Below, one piece after another: positions 1 through 7,680 of a DNA stretch of 64,000 nt. The position numbers were made by a program, and so were the translations under genes. The DNA is from Streptomyces pseudovenezuelae. Its GTDB lineage: Bacteria; Actinomycetota; Actinomycetes; Streptomycetales; Streptomycetaceae. The notes beneath the pieces are model-generated. The model was not told where the DNA came from. It ran no database searches and saw only the letters and a list, made by a program, of their open reading frames with translations. Each line of letters begins with the position of its first letter. The first letter of the stretch is position 1. The DNA lies in NCBI RefSeq assembly GCF_029892565.1, contig NZ_JARXVH010000032.1, positions 1 through 64,000 on the forward strand. The letters are read 5' to 3'.

Positions 1-71
1 GCTACGACCCCTCCATCCACCAAGCCAACAACAAGGTCAGCACAGCCGCTGAAGAGCCCTTGGCGGCATAG
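1..71 (+). CDS. 3' end of an unidentified CDS (partial)
   Basis: The third forward frame is open from the window edge and reads YDPSIHQANNKVSTAAEEPLAA before a TAG at 69-71. Codon third positions are mostly G/C, so this could be the end of a gene entering from the left. It lies 17 bases from the stop of the convergent hydrolase gene. The fragment is too short to assign a family, and chance openness cannot be excluded. Confidence 0.3.
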   Translation, partial: YDPSIHQANNKVSTAAEEPLAA

Positions 72-88
72 AGGTTGACTCAGGAAAC

Positions 89-1045
89 TCATGCGCTCTC
101 CTTGGTGGTCGTGTCGGCCGTCACGGCCTGGTCGCCCGTCACGGCCGTCACGTACGTCGTCACGAGCTCCCGGATCCGCCCGCTGACCAACTCCGGTGCC
201 TCGATGGGCGTCATGTGCCCGAGCCCCGCCAACTCCGTACTGCCCACGCAGTTCGGCAGCGCGGCGACCAGCGCCCGCGTGTGCACCGGTGGCGTCAGCC
301 GGTCCGCCGTCCCGCACAGCACGGCCGTCGGTACGCCGATCTCCCGTACGCCGTGGTCGAGTTCGAGCAGATCCAGGACCCGCGACCACGCGTACCGCAC
401 CCTGGGCGGACACGCGTGCACGATCCGCGCGACCGCCTCCACCATGTGCGGCGCCGAACCCGGGCCCATCGTCCCGTACTTGACGATCCGGCGGGCCAGC
501 GGCGTGACCGGCCCGAGCGGTCCCCGCACGCCGAGGATCTTCTTGGTCAGCCAGGTCCGCGACCGCCCCGCCCGGATCGGCAGGACGGTCGACTCGGCGA
601 CCAGCCGCGAGGAACCGGTGCTGCACAGCAGGACGGCGACGGCGTGCTCCCGGAAGGCGGCGCGCGTGGCCGCCGCCATCACCGTCATGCCGCCCATCGA
701 GTGCCCGGCGATCACGGCCTGCTCGCCGGGCGCGAGGGCCGACTTCAGTACGGCTTCGAGGTCGTCCGCGAGGGCGTCCGTACTGCAGGCCGGGCTCGCC
801 GGGCTGCGTCCGTGGCCGCGTTGGTCGTAGGCGATGACGCGGTGATCGGCGGCCAGGTCCCGGATCTGCGCTGCCCAGAAGGCGGTTGAGCAGCTCCAGC
901 CGTGGGCGAGGACGACGGCCGGGGCACCCTCGGGGCCGTGGATCTCGACGTGCAGCCGGGAGCCGTCGGCGGAGACCGCGGTCAACTCCCGGGCGGGGGT
1001 GGGCGGGGCGTAGGGACCGGCGGCGACGTGCATGAGACGGCTCAC
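89..1045 (-). CDS. alpha/beta hydrolase (esterase-like)
   Basis: Alpha/beta-hydrolase fold enzyme of 318 residues. Visible elements are the oxyanion HGW at about 48-50, the nucleophile elbow GHSMGG with Ser116, an acidic-residue strand ending CGTADRLTP, and the catalytic His in GLGHMTPIE at about 277. No signal peptide is seen, so it is probably cytoplasmic. The chosen GTG start overlaps the stop of the upstream monooxygenase gene by four bases (GTGA), indicating translational coupling. With a Baeyer-Villiger enzyme upstream, the natural inference is that the monooxygenase makes an ester or lactone and this protein cleaves it. Substrate is unknown; lipase or epoxide-hydrolase activity would also fit the fold. 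Confidence 0.9.
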   Translation of the reverse strand: MSRLMHVAAGPYAPPTPARELTAVSADGSRLHVEIHGPEGAPAVVLAHGWSCSTAFWAAQIRDLAADHRVIAYDQRGHGRSPASPACSTDALADDLEAVLKSALAPGEQAVIAGHSMGGMTVMAAATRAAFREHAVAVLLCSTGSSRLVAESTVLPIRAGRSRTWLTKKILGVRGPLGPVTPLARRIVKYGTMGPGSAPHMVEAVARIVHACPPRVRYAWSRVLDLLELDHGVREIGVPTAVLCGTADRLTPPVHTRALVAALPNCVGSTELAGLGHMTPIEAPELVSGRIRELVTTYVTAVTGDQAVTADTTTKESA

Positions 1046-2607
1046 GCGGAGACCTCCTTCTTGGGACCCATCTTGGCGGAGGTGGCCTTCTCGGCGGGGG
1101 CATTCTGCTCGGCGGAGCCGTCCGCGGAAGGGCTGACCGACGGCCGTACGACGTCGTACTCCGCCAGATCCACCCGCCGCGTGGCCCGCCGGAACTCGGT
1201 CGTCGTACCGGGCCAGATGGTGGTGTTGCGACCGTTCGCGTCGAGATACCAGCTGGTGCAGCCGCCGGTGTTCCACACGGTCCGCTTCATCCGCTCCTGC
1301 ACGCGCCGGTTCCAGGCGTGCACCGCGCCGGGCCGGGCGTCGAGAGCCGCGCGGCCTCCGAGGACGTCCAACTGCCGCAGGAAGTCCGCCATGTAGTTCA
1401 GCTGGGACTCGATCATCAGGATCATGGACGAGTTCCCGAGCCCGGTGTTGGGCCCGATGACGGTCATCCAGTTCGGGAAGCCGGCCGCGGACGCGCCCCG
1501 CAGTGCCTCCATCCCGCCCGACCAGGCCTCGGCGAGGGTCTTGCCCTCGGCGCCCACCACCCGGTCGGCGATCGGCATGTCCGTGACGTGGAAGCCCGTA
1601 CCGAAGACGATGGCGTCGACCTCGGCCTCGGTGCCGTCGGCGGCGACGACGGTGGAGCCGCGCACCTCGCTCAATCCACTGGTGACGACATCCACGTTGG
1701 GCCGGGCGAGCGCCGGATAGTAGGTGTTGCTCAGCAGGATCCGCTTGCAGCCGATGCGGTAGTCGGGGGTGAGTCTGGCGCGCAGGGCCGGGTCCTTGAT
1801 CGCGCGGGCCATGTTCCGTTTCGCCAACTGCTCGACGAACCCGAGCTCGTCGGGGTGCTTGGTGAACGCCTGGACCTGCAACTCCCTTATCCCCCACAGC
1901 AGTCCGCGACGGGCCCGCGTGGTGAAGGGCAGCGCGCGGTGCAGCGCGCGTTCGGCGCCGCTGATGGCGCGGTCTGCGCGGGGCATGACCCAGGGCGGGG
2001 TGCGCTGGAAGAGGGTGAGGCGTTCGACCTGCGGCTGGATGCTCGGCACGATCTGGATGGCGGAGGCACCGGTGCCCACCATGGCGACGCGCTTGCCGCG
2101 CAGGTCGTAGTCGTGGTTCCAGCGCGCGGAGTGGAAGACCTCGCCGGGGAAGGAGTCGAGCCCGGGGATGTCGGGGGTCCTGGGATCGGACAACGGCCCG
2201 GTGGCGGACACGACGACGTCGGCGGACAACCGCCCCCCACTGGTCTCGATCTCCCAGCGCAGCTTCTCTCCGTCCCAGGTCATCTTCTTGACCTCGGAGT
2301 TGAAGCGGAGGTGGGGTCGCAGGTGGAAGACGTCGGTGACGTGCTCCAGATAGGCGCGGATGTGCTCCTGCCCGGAGAAGGTGCGCGGCCAGTCGGGATG
2401 CGGGGCGAAGGCGAAGGAGTACAGGTGGGAGGGCACGTCACAGGCGCACCCCGGATAGCTGTTGTCCCGCCAGGTGCCGCCGACGCTGTCGGCCCGCTCC
2501 AGCACGACGAAGTCGGTGATGCCCTCGCGCCGCAGCCGCACGGCGGCCCCGAGCCCTCCGAACCCGGACCCGACGACCACCACCCGCACATGTTCCTGTT
2601 CGGCCAT
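1042..2607 (-). CDS. FAD-dependent Baeyer-Villiger type monooxygenase
   Basis: Class B flavin monooxygenase, 521 residues, expected to use FAD and NADPH to insert oxygen next to a ketone. The N-terminal FAD-binding GSGFGG lies at 13-18. The Baeyer-Villiger fingerprint FxGxxxHxxxW is complete at 153-163 (F153, G155, H159, W163). A second Rossmann motif GTGASA for NADPH follows at 178-183. The length is normal for EtaA/cyclohexanone-monooxygenase relatives. The start is the ATG beginning MAEQEHVRV; the reading frame extends upstream, but those residues cross the promoter of the divergent MerR gene. It is co-transcribed with the hydrolase through a four-base overlap. Ketone versus heteroatom oxidation cannot be told from sequence. 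Confidence 0.92.
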   Translation of the reverse strand: MAEQEHVRVVVVGSGFGGLGAAVRLRREGITDFVVLERADSVGGTWRDNSYPGCACDVPSHLYSFAFAPHPDWPRTFSGQEHIRAYLEHVTDVFHLRPHLRFNSEVKKMTWDGEKLRWEIETSGGRLSADVVVSATGPLSDPRTPDIPGLDSFPGEVFHSARWNHDYDLRGKRVAMVGTGASAIQIVPSIQPQVERLTLFQRTPPWVMPRADRAISGAERALHRALPFTTRARRGLLWGIRELQVQAFTKHPDELGFVEQLAKRNMARAIKDPALRARLTPDYRIGCKRILLSNTYYPALARPNVDVVTSGLSEVRGSTVVAADGTEAEVDAIVFGTGFHVTDMPIADRVVGAEGKTLAEAWSGGMEALRGASAAGFPNWMTVIGPNTGLGNSSMILMIESQLNYMADFLRQLDVLGGRAALDARPGAVHAWNRRVQERMKRTVWNTGGCTSWYLDANGRNTTIWPGTTTEFRRATRRVDLAEYDVVRPSVSPSADGSAEQNAPAEKATSAKMGPKKEVSA

Positions 2608-2734
2608 GCCGATGCCCTTCCCTGTGCGACTCTGCCAGTGAACACTGGCGCAATCGGAGCGTAGAGCAGCTCCGTACTCATGGGTAGGGGTCGGCGGAAG
2701 GAAAGTTACCGCCAGTACGACATAGGCTCGCGAC

Positions 2735-3391
2735 GTGACAGGGGACCACGGACGACGACACGAATACCGCATGGACGAGCTGGCCGCGAAGGCCGGCATC
2801 ACGGTGCGCACCCTGCGCTTCTACCGCGAGCGCAAACTGATCCCGCCACCCCGCCGCGAGGGCCGCATCGCCTGGTACGACGACCACCACCTGTCCCGCC
2901 TGCGCACCATCTCGGCGCTGCTGGAACGCGGCCACACCCTCAACGGCATCGCGGAACTCGCCGACGCCCTCGACCACGGACGCGACGTCGCCGACCTCCT
3001 CGGCGTCGGCGCCCCCACCGAGGAGGAGCCGGTCCGCCTCACCCCCGAGGAACTCGCCGCCCGCTTCGAGGGCGAGGTCACCCCTGAGAACCTCGCCGCC
3101 GCCATGGACCTCGGCTACCTCGGCACCGACGGCGACGAGATCGTCCACATCAGCCGCCGCCTCCTGGACGTCTCCTCCGCCCTGGTCCGCGAGGGCATCC
3201 CCCTCGCCGACGTCCTCGCCGCCGGCAAACAGGTCCGCGAACACGTCGACACCCTCGCCGAAATGTTCGCCACCCTGGTCCTACGCCACGGCCCGGAGGA
3301 AAACCTCCAGCGACTACGGCCACTGGCACGGAGCGTGGTGGAGGCGGAACTGTCACTGGCGCTGGACCGACGGTTGCGGAAGCGGGACTAG
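2735..3391 (+). CDS. MerR-family transcriptional regulator
   Basis: DNA-binding regulator of 218 residues. A MerR winged helix-turn-helix spans about 13-80 (MDELAAKAGITVRTLRFYRERKLIPPP, then a wing ending in YDDHHLSRL). The C-terminal part is alpha-helical and has no Cys/His cluster for metal sensing. The GTG at 2735 is used here; an ATG at 2771 (MDELAAKAG) sits exactly at the start of the HTH and is a serious alternative. It is divergent from the monooxygenase/hydrolase operon across 127 bases, so it probably controls that operon and itself. Its stop lies 10 bases from the stop of the convergent exonuclease gene. Confidence 0.88.
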   Translation: MTGDHGRRHEYRMDELAAKAGITVRTLRFYRERKLIPPPRREGRIAWYDDHHLSRLRTISALLERGHTLNGIAELADALDHGRDVADLLGVGAPTEEEPVRLTPEELAARFEGEVTPENLAAAMDLGYLGTDGDEIVHISRRLLDVSSALVREGIPLADVLAAGKQVREHVDTLAEMFATLVLRHGPEENLQRLRPLARSVVEAELSLALDRRLRKRD

Positions 3392-3401
3392 AGCCGGGGA
3401 T

Positions 3402-4205
3402 CTAGTGGTCGTACACGACCGTCACCGGCGCGTGGTCCGACCACCGCTCGGCGTGTGTGGCCGCGCGCTCGACGAACCCCTTGACCGCCTTGGCCGCGAG
3501 TCCCGGCGTAGCCACGGCGAGGTCGATGCGCCAACCTGTGTCGTTGTCAAAGGCCCGCCCCCGATAAGACCACCACGAATACGGCCCCTCCCCATCCGGA
3601 TGTAGGGCGCGCACGACATCGACGTACCCCCCGTCCGTCGGGTCGAAGACCTGGGTCAGCCACGCGCGTTCCTCCGGCAGGAAGCCGGAGCTCTTCTGGT
3701 TGGCGCGCCAGTTCTTGAGGTCGGCGGGCTGGTGGGCGATGTTCCAGTCGCCGCAGACGACGACTTCGCGGCCGTCGGCGGCGGCGCGTTCGCGGAGTTC
3801 CTTGAGGTAGGCGAGGAACTCGCCCATGAAGCGGACCTTCTCGTCCTGGCGCTCGGTGCCGACCTCGCCGGAGGGGAGGTAGAGGGAGGCGACCGTGACA
3901 CCGGGCAGGTCGGCCTCGACGTAGCGGCCGCTCGTGTCGAACTCGGCCGACCCGAAGCCGATCCGGACGCGGTCGGGCTCGCGCCGGGTGTAGAGGGAGA
4001 CGCCGGCGCGGCCCTTGGCGGCGGCGGGCGCGTGCACGACGTGCCAGCCCTCGGGCTGCCGGACATGTTCGGGCAGCTGCGGCGGCTCGGCGCGCACCTC
4101 CTGCAGGCAGAGCACGTCGGCGGAGGTCTCGGCGAGCCACTCCACGAAGCCCTTCTTCGCGGCGGCACGCAACCCATTCACGTTGGCAGTGGTCACAGTG
4201 AGCAC
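3402..4205 (-). CDS. xthA: exodeoxyribonuclease III (AP endonuclease)
   Basis: ExoIII/APE1-family DNA repair nuclease, 267 residues, the usual family length. It should cleave abasic sites and remove 3' blocking groups. Motifs in order: N-terminal TANVNGLR with Asn8, LQEVR with the metal ligand Glu35, GDWNIAHQPADLKNW with the catalytic Asp/Asn pair in the middle, and the C-terminal SDHAPV with Asp257 and His258. The GTG start (VLTVTTANVNG) matches the normal N-terminus; longer in-frame extensions have no similarity to the family. It is divergent from an acetyltransferase gene 70 bases away and probably monocistronic. Confidence 0.95.
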   Translation of the reverse strand: MLTVTTANVNGLRAAAKKGFVEWLAETSADVLCLQEVRAEPPQLPEHVRQPEGWHVVHAPAAAKGRAGVSLYTRREPDRVRIGFGSAEFDTSGRYVEADLPGVTVASLYLPSGEVGTERQDEKVRFMGEFLAYLKELRERAAADGREVVVCGDWNIAHQPADLKNWRANQKSSGFLPEERAWLTQVFDPTDGGYVDVVRALHPDGEGPYSWWSYRGRAFDNDTGWRIDLAVATPGLAAKAVKGFVERAATHAERWSDHAPVTVVYDH

Positions 4206-4275
4206 GCGGGAACGATACCGGCACACTGGTCGGAGTCCGATGCCCCACTCTATGCATAGGTGTACGATCTTCGAC

Positions 4276-4758
4276 ATGAATATACGCCGGGTCCCCTTCG
4301 ACCACCCCGACGCCGTGAAGCTGAACGACCAGGTCCAGGCCGAATACCACGTCCGCTACGGCGACGGCGGCGACGCCACCGTCCTGGACCCGACGCACTT
4401 CGAGCCGCCGAAGGGCGTGTACCTCATCGTGTACGACGAGGACGACAGCCCCGTCGCCACCGGCGGCTGGCGTGCCAAGGACGCCAACGGCGAGGGCAAC
4501 CTCGACGGCGACGCCGAGCTCAAGCGCATGTACGTGGTCGAGCGTGCGCGAGGGCTGGGGCTCGCCCGGCGCATCCTGGCCGCGCTGGAGGAGGACGCGC
4601 GGGCGGCGGGGCGCAGCCGGATGGTCCTGGAGACCGGCACCAAGCAGCCGGAGGCGATCGCCCTGTACGTGTCGAGCGGGTACGAGCCGTGCGAGAAGTT
4701 CGGCTACTACCGGTTCCACGAGGACAGCCGCTGCTTCGCGAAGCCGCTCGCCGTGTGA
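4276..4758 (+). CDS. GNAT family N-acetyltransferase
   Basis: Compact 160-residue GNAT domain. The acetyl-CoA binding region reads LKRMYVVERARGLGLARRIL, a variant of the R/Q-x-x-G-x-G/A motif, followed by the beta-bulge LVLETG...PEAIALYVSSGYEPCEKFG typical of motif B. The start ATG is preceded by an AT-containing stretch (4248-4275) that could contain its promoter. The substrate (small amine or protein) cannot be inferred. It stands alone between xthA and the two-component system, whose response-regulator gene converges on it with 12 bases between stop codons. Confidence 0.88.
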   Translation: MNIRRVPFDHPDAVKLNDQVQAEYHVRYGDGGDATVLDPTHFEPPKGVYLIVYDEDDSPVATGGWRAKDANGEGNLDGDAELKRMYVVERARGLGLARRILAALEEDARAAGRSRMVLETGTKQPEAIALYVSSGYEPCEKFGYYRFHEDSRCFAKPLAV

Positions 4759-4770
4759 GATCGCCGGCGC

Positions 4771-5439
4771 TCAGGCCCTGAGATACGTCAGCACCGCCAG
4801 CACCCGCCGGTGCACGTCGTCCGCCGGTGGCAGGTCCAGCTTGGTCAGGATGCTGCCGATGTGCTTGCCGACGGCCGCCTCGGACACCACCAGCGCCCGC
4901 GCGATCGCCCCGTTCGACTTCCCTTCCGCGATCAGCGCCAGCACCTCCCGCTCCCTCGGGGTCAGCCGCGCCAGCGGATCACGGCGCCGGCGCAGCAACT
5001 GCCGTACCACTTCGGGGTCGACGACCGTGCCGCCGTCCGCCACGTCTCGGAGCGCGTCCACGAACTGCTCCACCTGCCCCACCCGGTCCTTGAGCAGATA
5101 GCCGACCCCGGTCCCGTCCCCGGAGTCCAACAGCTCGGCCGCGTACGCCCGTTGCACGTACTGGCTGAGCACCAGCACCGGCAGCCCCGGCCGCTCCGCG
5201 CGCAGCCGGACCGCCGCGTGCAGCCCCTCGTCCTGGAAACCGGGCGGCATCCGTACGTCCGTCACGACCACGTCCGGCCCGTCAGGACCCTGCGCGGCCA
5301 CCGCCGCGAGCAGCGCGTCCGCGTCGCCGACCGCCGCGACCACCTCGTGCCCGAAGCGGGTGAGCAGCCCGGTCAGCCCGTCCCGCAGCAGCACGCTGTC
5401 CTCGGCGAGGACTACCCGGAGCGGTCGGTCGGCCGGCAA
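4771..5439 (-). CDS. NarL/FixJ-type response regulator
   Basis: Response regulator of 222 residues. The receiver domain (about 7-130) shows acidic residues at 13-14, the phospho-acceptor Asp61 in VVVTDVRMPPG and the conserved Lys in YLLKDRV. The C-terminal LuxR/GerE HTH reads LTPREREVLALIAEGKSNGAIARALVVSE in about 155-185. I chose a TTG start at 5439 because it gives the normal N-terminus just before the receiver and is preceded by GGAG at five bases. That start lies inside the kinase gene, overlapping it by 28 bases, so the two are translationally coupled. It probably controls the divergent FtsX-type exporter operon, but no operator was found. Confidence 0.92.
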   Translation of the reverse strand: MPADRPLRVVLAEDSVLLRDGLTGLLTRFGHEVVAAVGDADALLAAVAAQGPDGPDVVVTDVRMPPGFQDEGLHAAVRLRAERPGLPVLVLSQYVQRAYAAELLDSGDGTGVGYLLKDRVGQVEQFVDALRDVADGGTVVDPEVVRQLLRRRRDPLARLTPREREVLALIAEGKSNGAIARALVVSEAAVGKHIGSILTKLDLPPADDVHRRVLAVLTYLRA

Positions 5440-6722
5440 GGAATCTCCACACGAAGCAGGGTCGGTCCGCCCGGTGGGCTGGACAGGGTGAGTCTGCCAT
5501 CGAGCACCGACACCCGGTCGGCGAGCCCGGTCAGCCCGGTACCGGACCCGGGCCGAGCGCCCCCGCACCCGTCGTCGCCGATCCGCAGCACCAGCCGCCC
5601 GCCGTCGCCGTTGTCACCGCCCTCGTACCCGCCGCCCACCTCGGCCCGGCTCGCCCCGCTGTGCCGGGCGACGTTGGCGAGCGCCTCGCAGACCACGAAG
5701 TACGCGGCGGACTCGACCGCCTCGGGCAACCGCCGCCCGTCCAGGCCGAGTCCGAGGTCCAGGTCGAGGTCCACGGGGACCGGGCTGCGGTCGGCGGCAT
5801 CGGCGACGGCGGCCTCCAGCCCGTAGTCGGTGAGCACCTTGGGGTGGATGCCGTGGATCAACTCACGGAGTTCGGCGAGCACTTGACCGGCCTCGTCGTG
5901 CGCTTTGGCGAGCTGGTCGGCAAGCGGGCCGGGCGGGGTGTCGAGGCGGGCCAGTCCCAGGGTCATGGTGAGGGCGACGAGCCGCTGTTGGGCGCCGTCG
6001 TGCAGGTCGCGCTCGATCCGCCGGCGCTCCGCCTCGAAGGCGTCCACCAGGCGTACGCGGGAGCGCACGAGTTCGGTGACTCGCGCGCTGTCCTCGGCAC
6101 GGGCCGGGGGCGCGACCATGGCACGCGCGAGCTCGGCGCGCGCTCCCACGAACACACCCAGCGCGTACGCCCCTGTCGCGAGCAGGACCACCCCGAGCGC
6201 GGCGACCCCGAACGCGCCGGGAAGCGTGTCGACGGTCCACGCCTTCAGCACCTTCGCCTCACCCTGGACGCCGACCAGAACAGGCGCTGCCACCATCTGC
6301 CCCGGCACACCCACGGCGAGCACGACGGCCAGCGCGTCGAGCGGCCACAGCACCACCCCGACCAGCACGGCGTACGCCAACTCCCGCCAGGTCGCCGCCT
6401 CCCGCAGCCGCGTCGACAGCCACGCCCACAGCCCCGCCCGCTCCGGCACCCGATGCTGCCCGGCGGGCTCCGCGCGGACCCCGACCAGCCGCAGCCGCCG
6501 CCTTTCCACTTCGGCCACGGGAATCCCGGCCAGCGCGGTCAGCCCGAGCAGCGGCAGCCCGACGAGTACGACGGCGAGTACGCCCCCGAGTACGGCTCCG
6601 CAGCCGATCGCCACGAGGACGACCATCCCGAACAGCACCCCGCTGCCCAGGTACGCCAGCGCCCGCCACGGCCACGCCGACCACAGGTATCCGCGCCCCC
6701 GGAGCGCCCGCCACACAGTCAT
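5412..6722 (-). CDS. sensor histidine kinase (HisKA_3 type)
   Basis: Membrane histidine kinase of about 436 residues. Hydrophobic segments lie at about 20-75 and 115-195, suggesting a four-helix sensor unit without a large extracellular domain. The phospho-acceptor His241 is in ERDLHDGAQQRLVAL of a HisKA_3 domain. The HATPase domain shows CEALANVARHSGAS (N box), IGDDGCGG (G1) and GTGLTGLADRV (G2). The ATG in MTVWRALRG at 6722 is chosen; a GTG at 6734 is also possible because the coding start lies in a 20-bp tandem repeat that re-creates start-like codons. It pairs with the overlapping response regulator. Confidence 0.9.
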   Translation of the reverse strand: MTVWRALRGRGYLWSAWPWRALAYLGSGVLFGMVVLVAIGCGAVLGGVLAVVLVGLPLLGLTALAGIPVAEVERRRLRLVGVRAEPAGQHRVPERAGLWAWLSTRLREAATWRELAYAVLVGVVLWPLDALAVVLAVGVPGQMVAAPVLVGVQGEAKVLKAWTVDTLPGAFGVAALGVVLLATGAYALGVFVGARAELARAMVAPPARAEDSARVTELVRSRVRLVDAFEAERRRIERDLHDGAQQRLVALTMTLGLARLDTPPGPLADQLAKAHDEAGQVLAELRELIHGIHPKVLTDYGLEAAVADAADRSPVPVDLDLDLGLGLDGRRLPEAVESAAYFVVCEALANVARHSGASRAEVGGGYEGGDNGDGGRLVLRIGDDGCGGARPGSGTGLTGLADRVSVLDGRLTLSSPPGGPTLLRVEIPCRPTDRSG

Positions 6723-6770
6723 CGCTCTCGCCACACAGTCACAGGTCTCGCCACACAGTCATGGAGATCA
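6711..6770. repeat. three tandem 20-bp repeats at the kinase start
   Basis: Three consecutive 20-bp units each begin CCACACAGTC (6711, 6731, 6751). Units 1 and 2 also share the TCTCG end, and unit 3 diverges after CCACACAGTCAT. Unit 1 overlaps the first codons of the histidine kinase gene, and units 2-3 form its leader. Confidence 0.85.
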
Positions 6771-6942
6771 CCGTAGGAGCGGACCTCGCCGGGGACCATC
6801 CGCTCCGGGCGAGCTTCGGGGGTATGCCTGGCCCTACCCCAAGTCTCGTCCCTGCCGCACTGATTGACCGGCCCCTGTCGCGGTTCGCTGATCCCACCCG
6901 CCGACGACGGACGTACGGACGGGCATACGGGAAGAAGGTCGG

Positions 6943-7680
6943 ATGCGGTCCAACGCGATCGAACTACGAGGCGTGAGCAGGACGTTCGGGTCGGGCGACG
7001 GTCAAGTCACCGCTCTGGACGACGTATCGCTCGCCTTCGAGCAGGGCACCTTCACCGCCGTGATGGGCCCGTCCGGCTCGGGCAAGTCCACGCTGCTGCA
7101 GTGCGCGGCGGGCCTGGACCGCCCCGCCTCGGGCTCGGTCCGGATCGGCGGGACGGAGCTGACGACGCTGACCGAGCGCCGCCTCACCCTCCTGCGCCGC
7201 GCCCGCGTCGGCTTCGTCTTCCAGGCCTTCAACCTCCTCCCGTCCCTGACCGCGGAACAGAACGTGGCCCTCCCGCTGCGCCTGGCCGGCCGCCGCGTAC
7301 CCAAGTCGGAGGTGCGGGCGGCCCTGGCCCGCGTCGGCCTCACCGCCCGCGCCCGGCACCGCCCGGGCGAACTCTCCGGCGGCCAGCAACAGCGCGTCGC
7401 CCTCGCCCGCGCCCTGGTCACCCGCCCCGAGGTCCTGTTCGCCGACGAACCGACCGGCGCCCTCGACTCACGGACCGGCAGGGACGTACTCGCCCTGCTG
7501 CGCGCCATGGTCGACACGGAGGGGCGCACGATCGCGATGGTCACCCACGACCCGGTCGCCGCGTCGTGCGCCGACCGCGTGGTGTTCCTGGTGGACGGCC
7601 GCGTGCACGGCGAACTGACCGGCGCCCCGGCGGCCGGCATCGCGGCCCGCATGACGACGCTGAAGGCCGTGCCGTGCTGA
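6943..7680 (+). CDS. ABC transporter ATP-binding protein (MacB/LolD type)
   Basis: ATPase of 245 residues for the FtsX-type permease that follows. Walker A GPSGSGKST is at 42-50, the Q-loop in VFQAFNLLP, the signature LSGGQQQRVALARAL at about 144-158, Walker B VLFADEPTGALD and the H-loop MVTHD near 200. The LLPSLTAEQNVALPLRLAG signature is typical of the LolD/MacB exporter class, acting in peptide, lipoprotein or antibiotic efflux. The ATG is preceded by GAAGAAGG. It overlaps the permease gene by seven bases and is divergent from the two-component operon, the usual arrangement for a sensor-controlled resistance exporter. Confidence 0.95.
   Translation: MRSNAIELRGVSRTFGSGDGQVTALDDVSLAFEQGTFTAVMGPSGSGKSTLLQCAAGLDRPASGSVRIGGTELTTLTERRLTLLRRARVGFVFQAFNLLPSLTAEQNVALPLRLAGRRVPKSEVRAALARVGLTARARHRPGELSGGQQQRVALARALVTRPEVLFADEPTGALDSRTGRDVLALLRAMVDTEGRTIAMVTHDPVAASCADRVVFLVDGRVHGELTGAPAAGIAARMTTLKAVPC

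Noticed and set aside
75..2664. Long forward ORFs opposite the monooxygenase and hydrolase genes
   Set aside because: They are antisense shadows produced by high GC; the reverse-strand proteins carry complete family motifs and these do not.
6864..7673. N-terminal extension of the permease frame through the ATPase gene
   Set aside because: The overlapping frame encodes a complete ABC ATPase; the extension is Arg/Pro/Gly-rich shadow sequence, and a GTG at the right place begins the permease.
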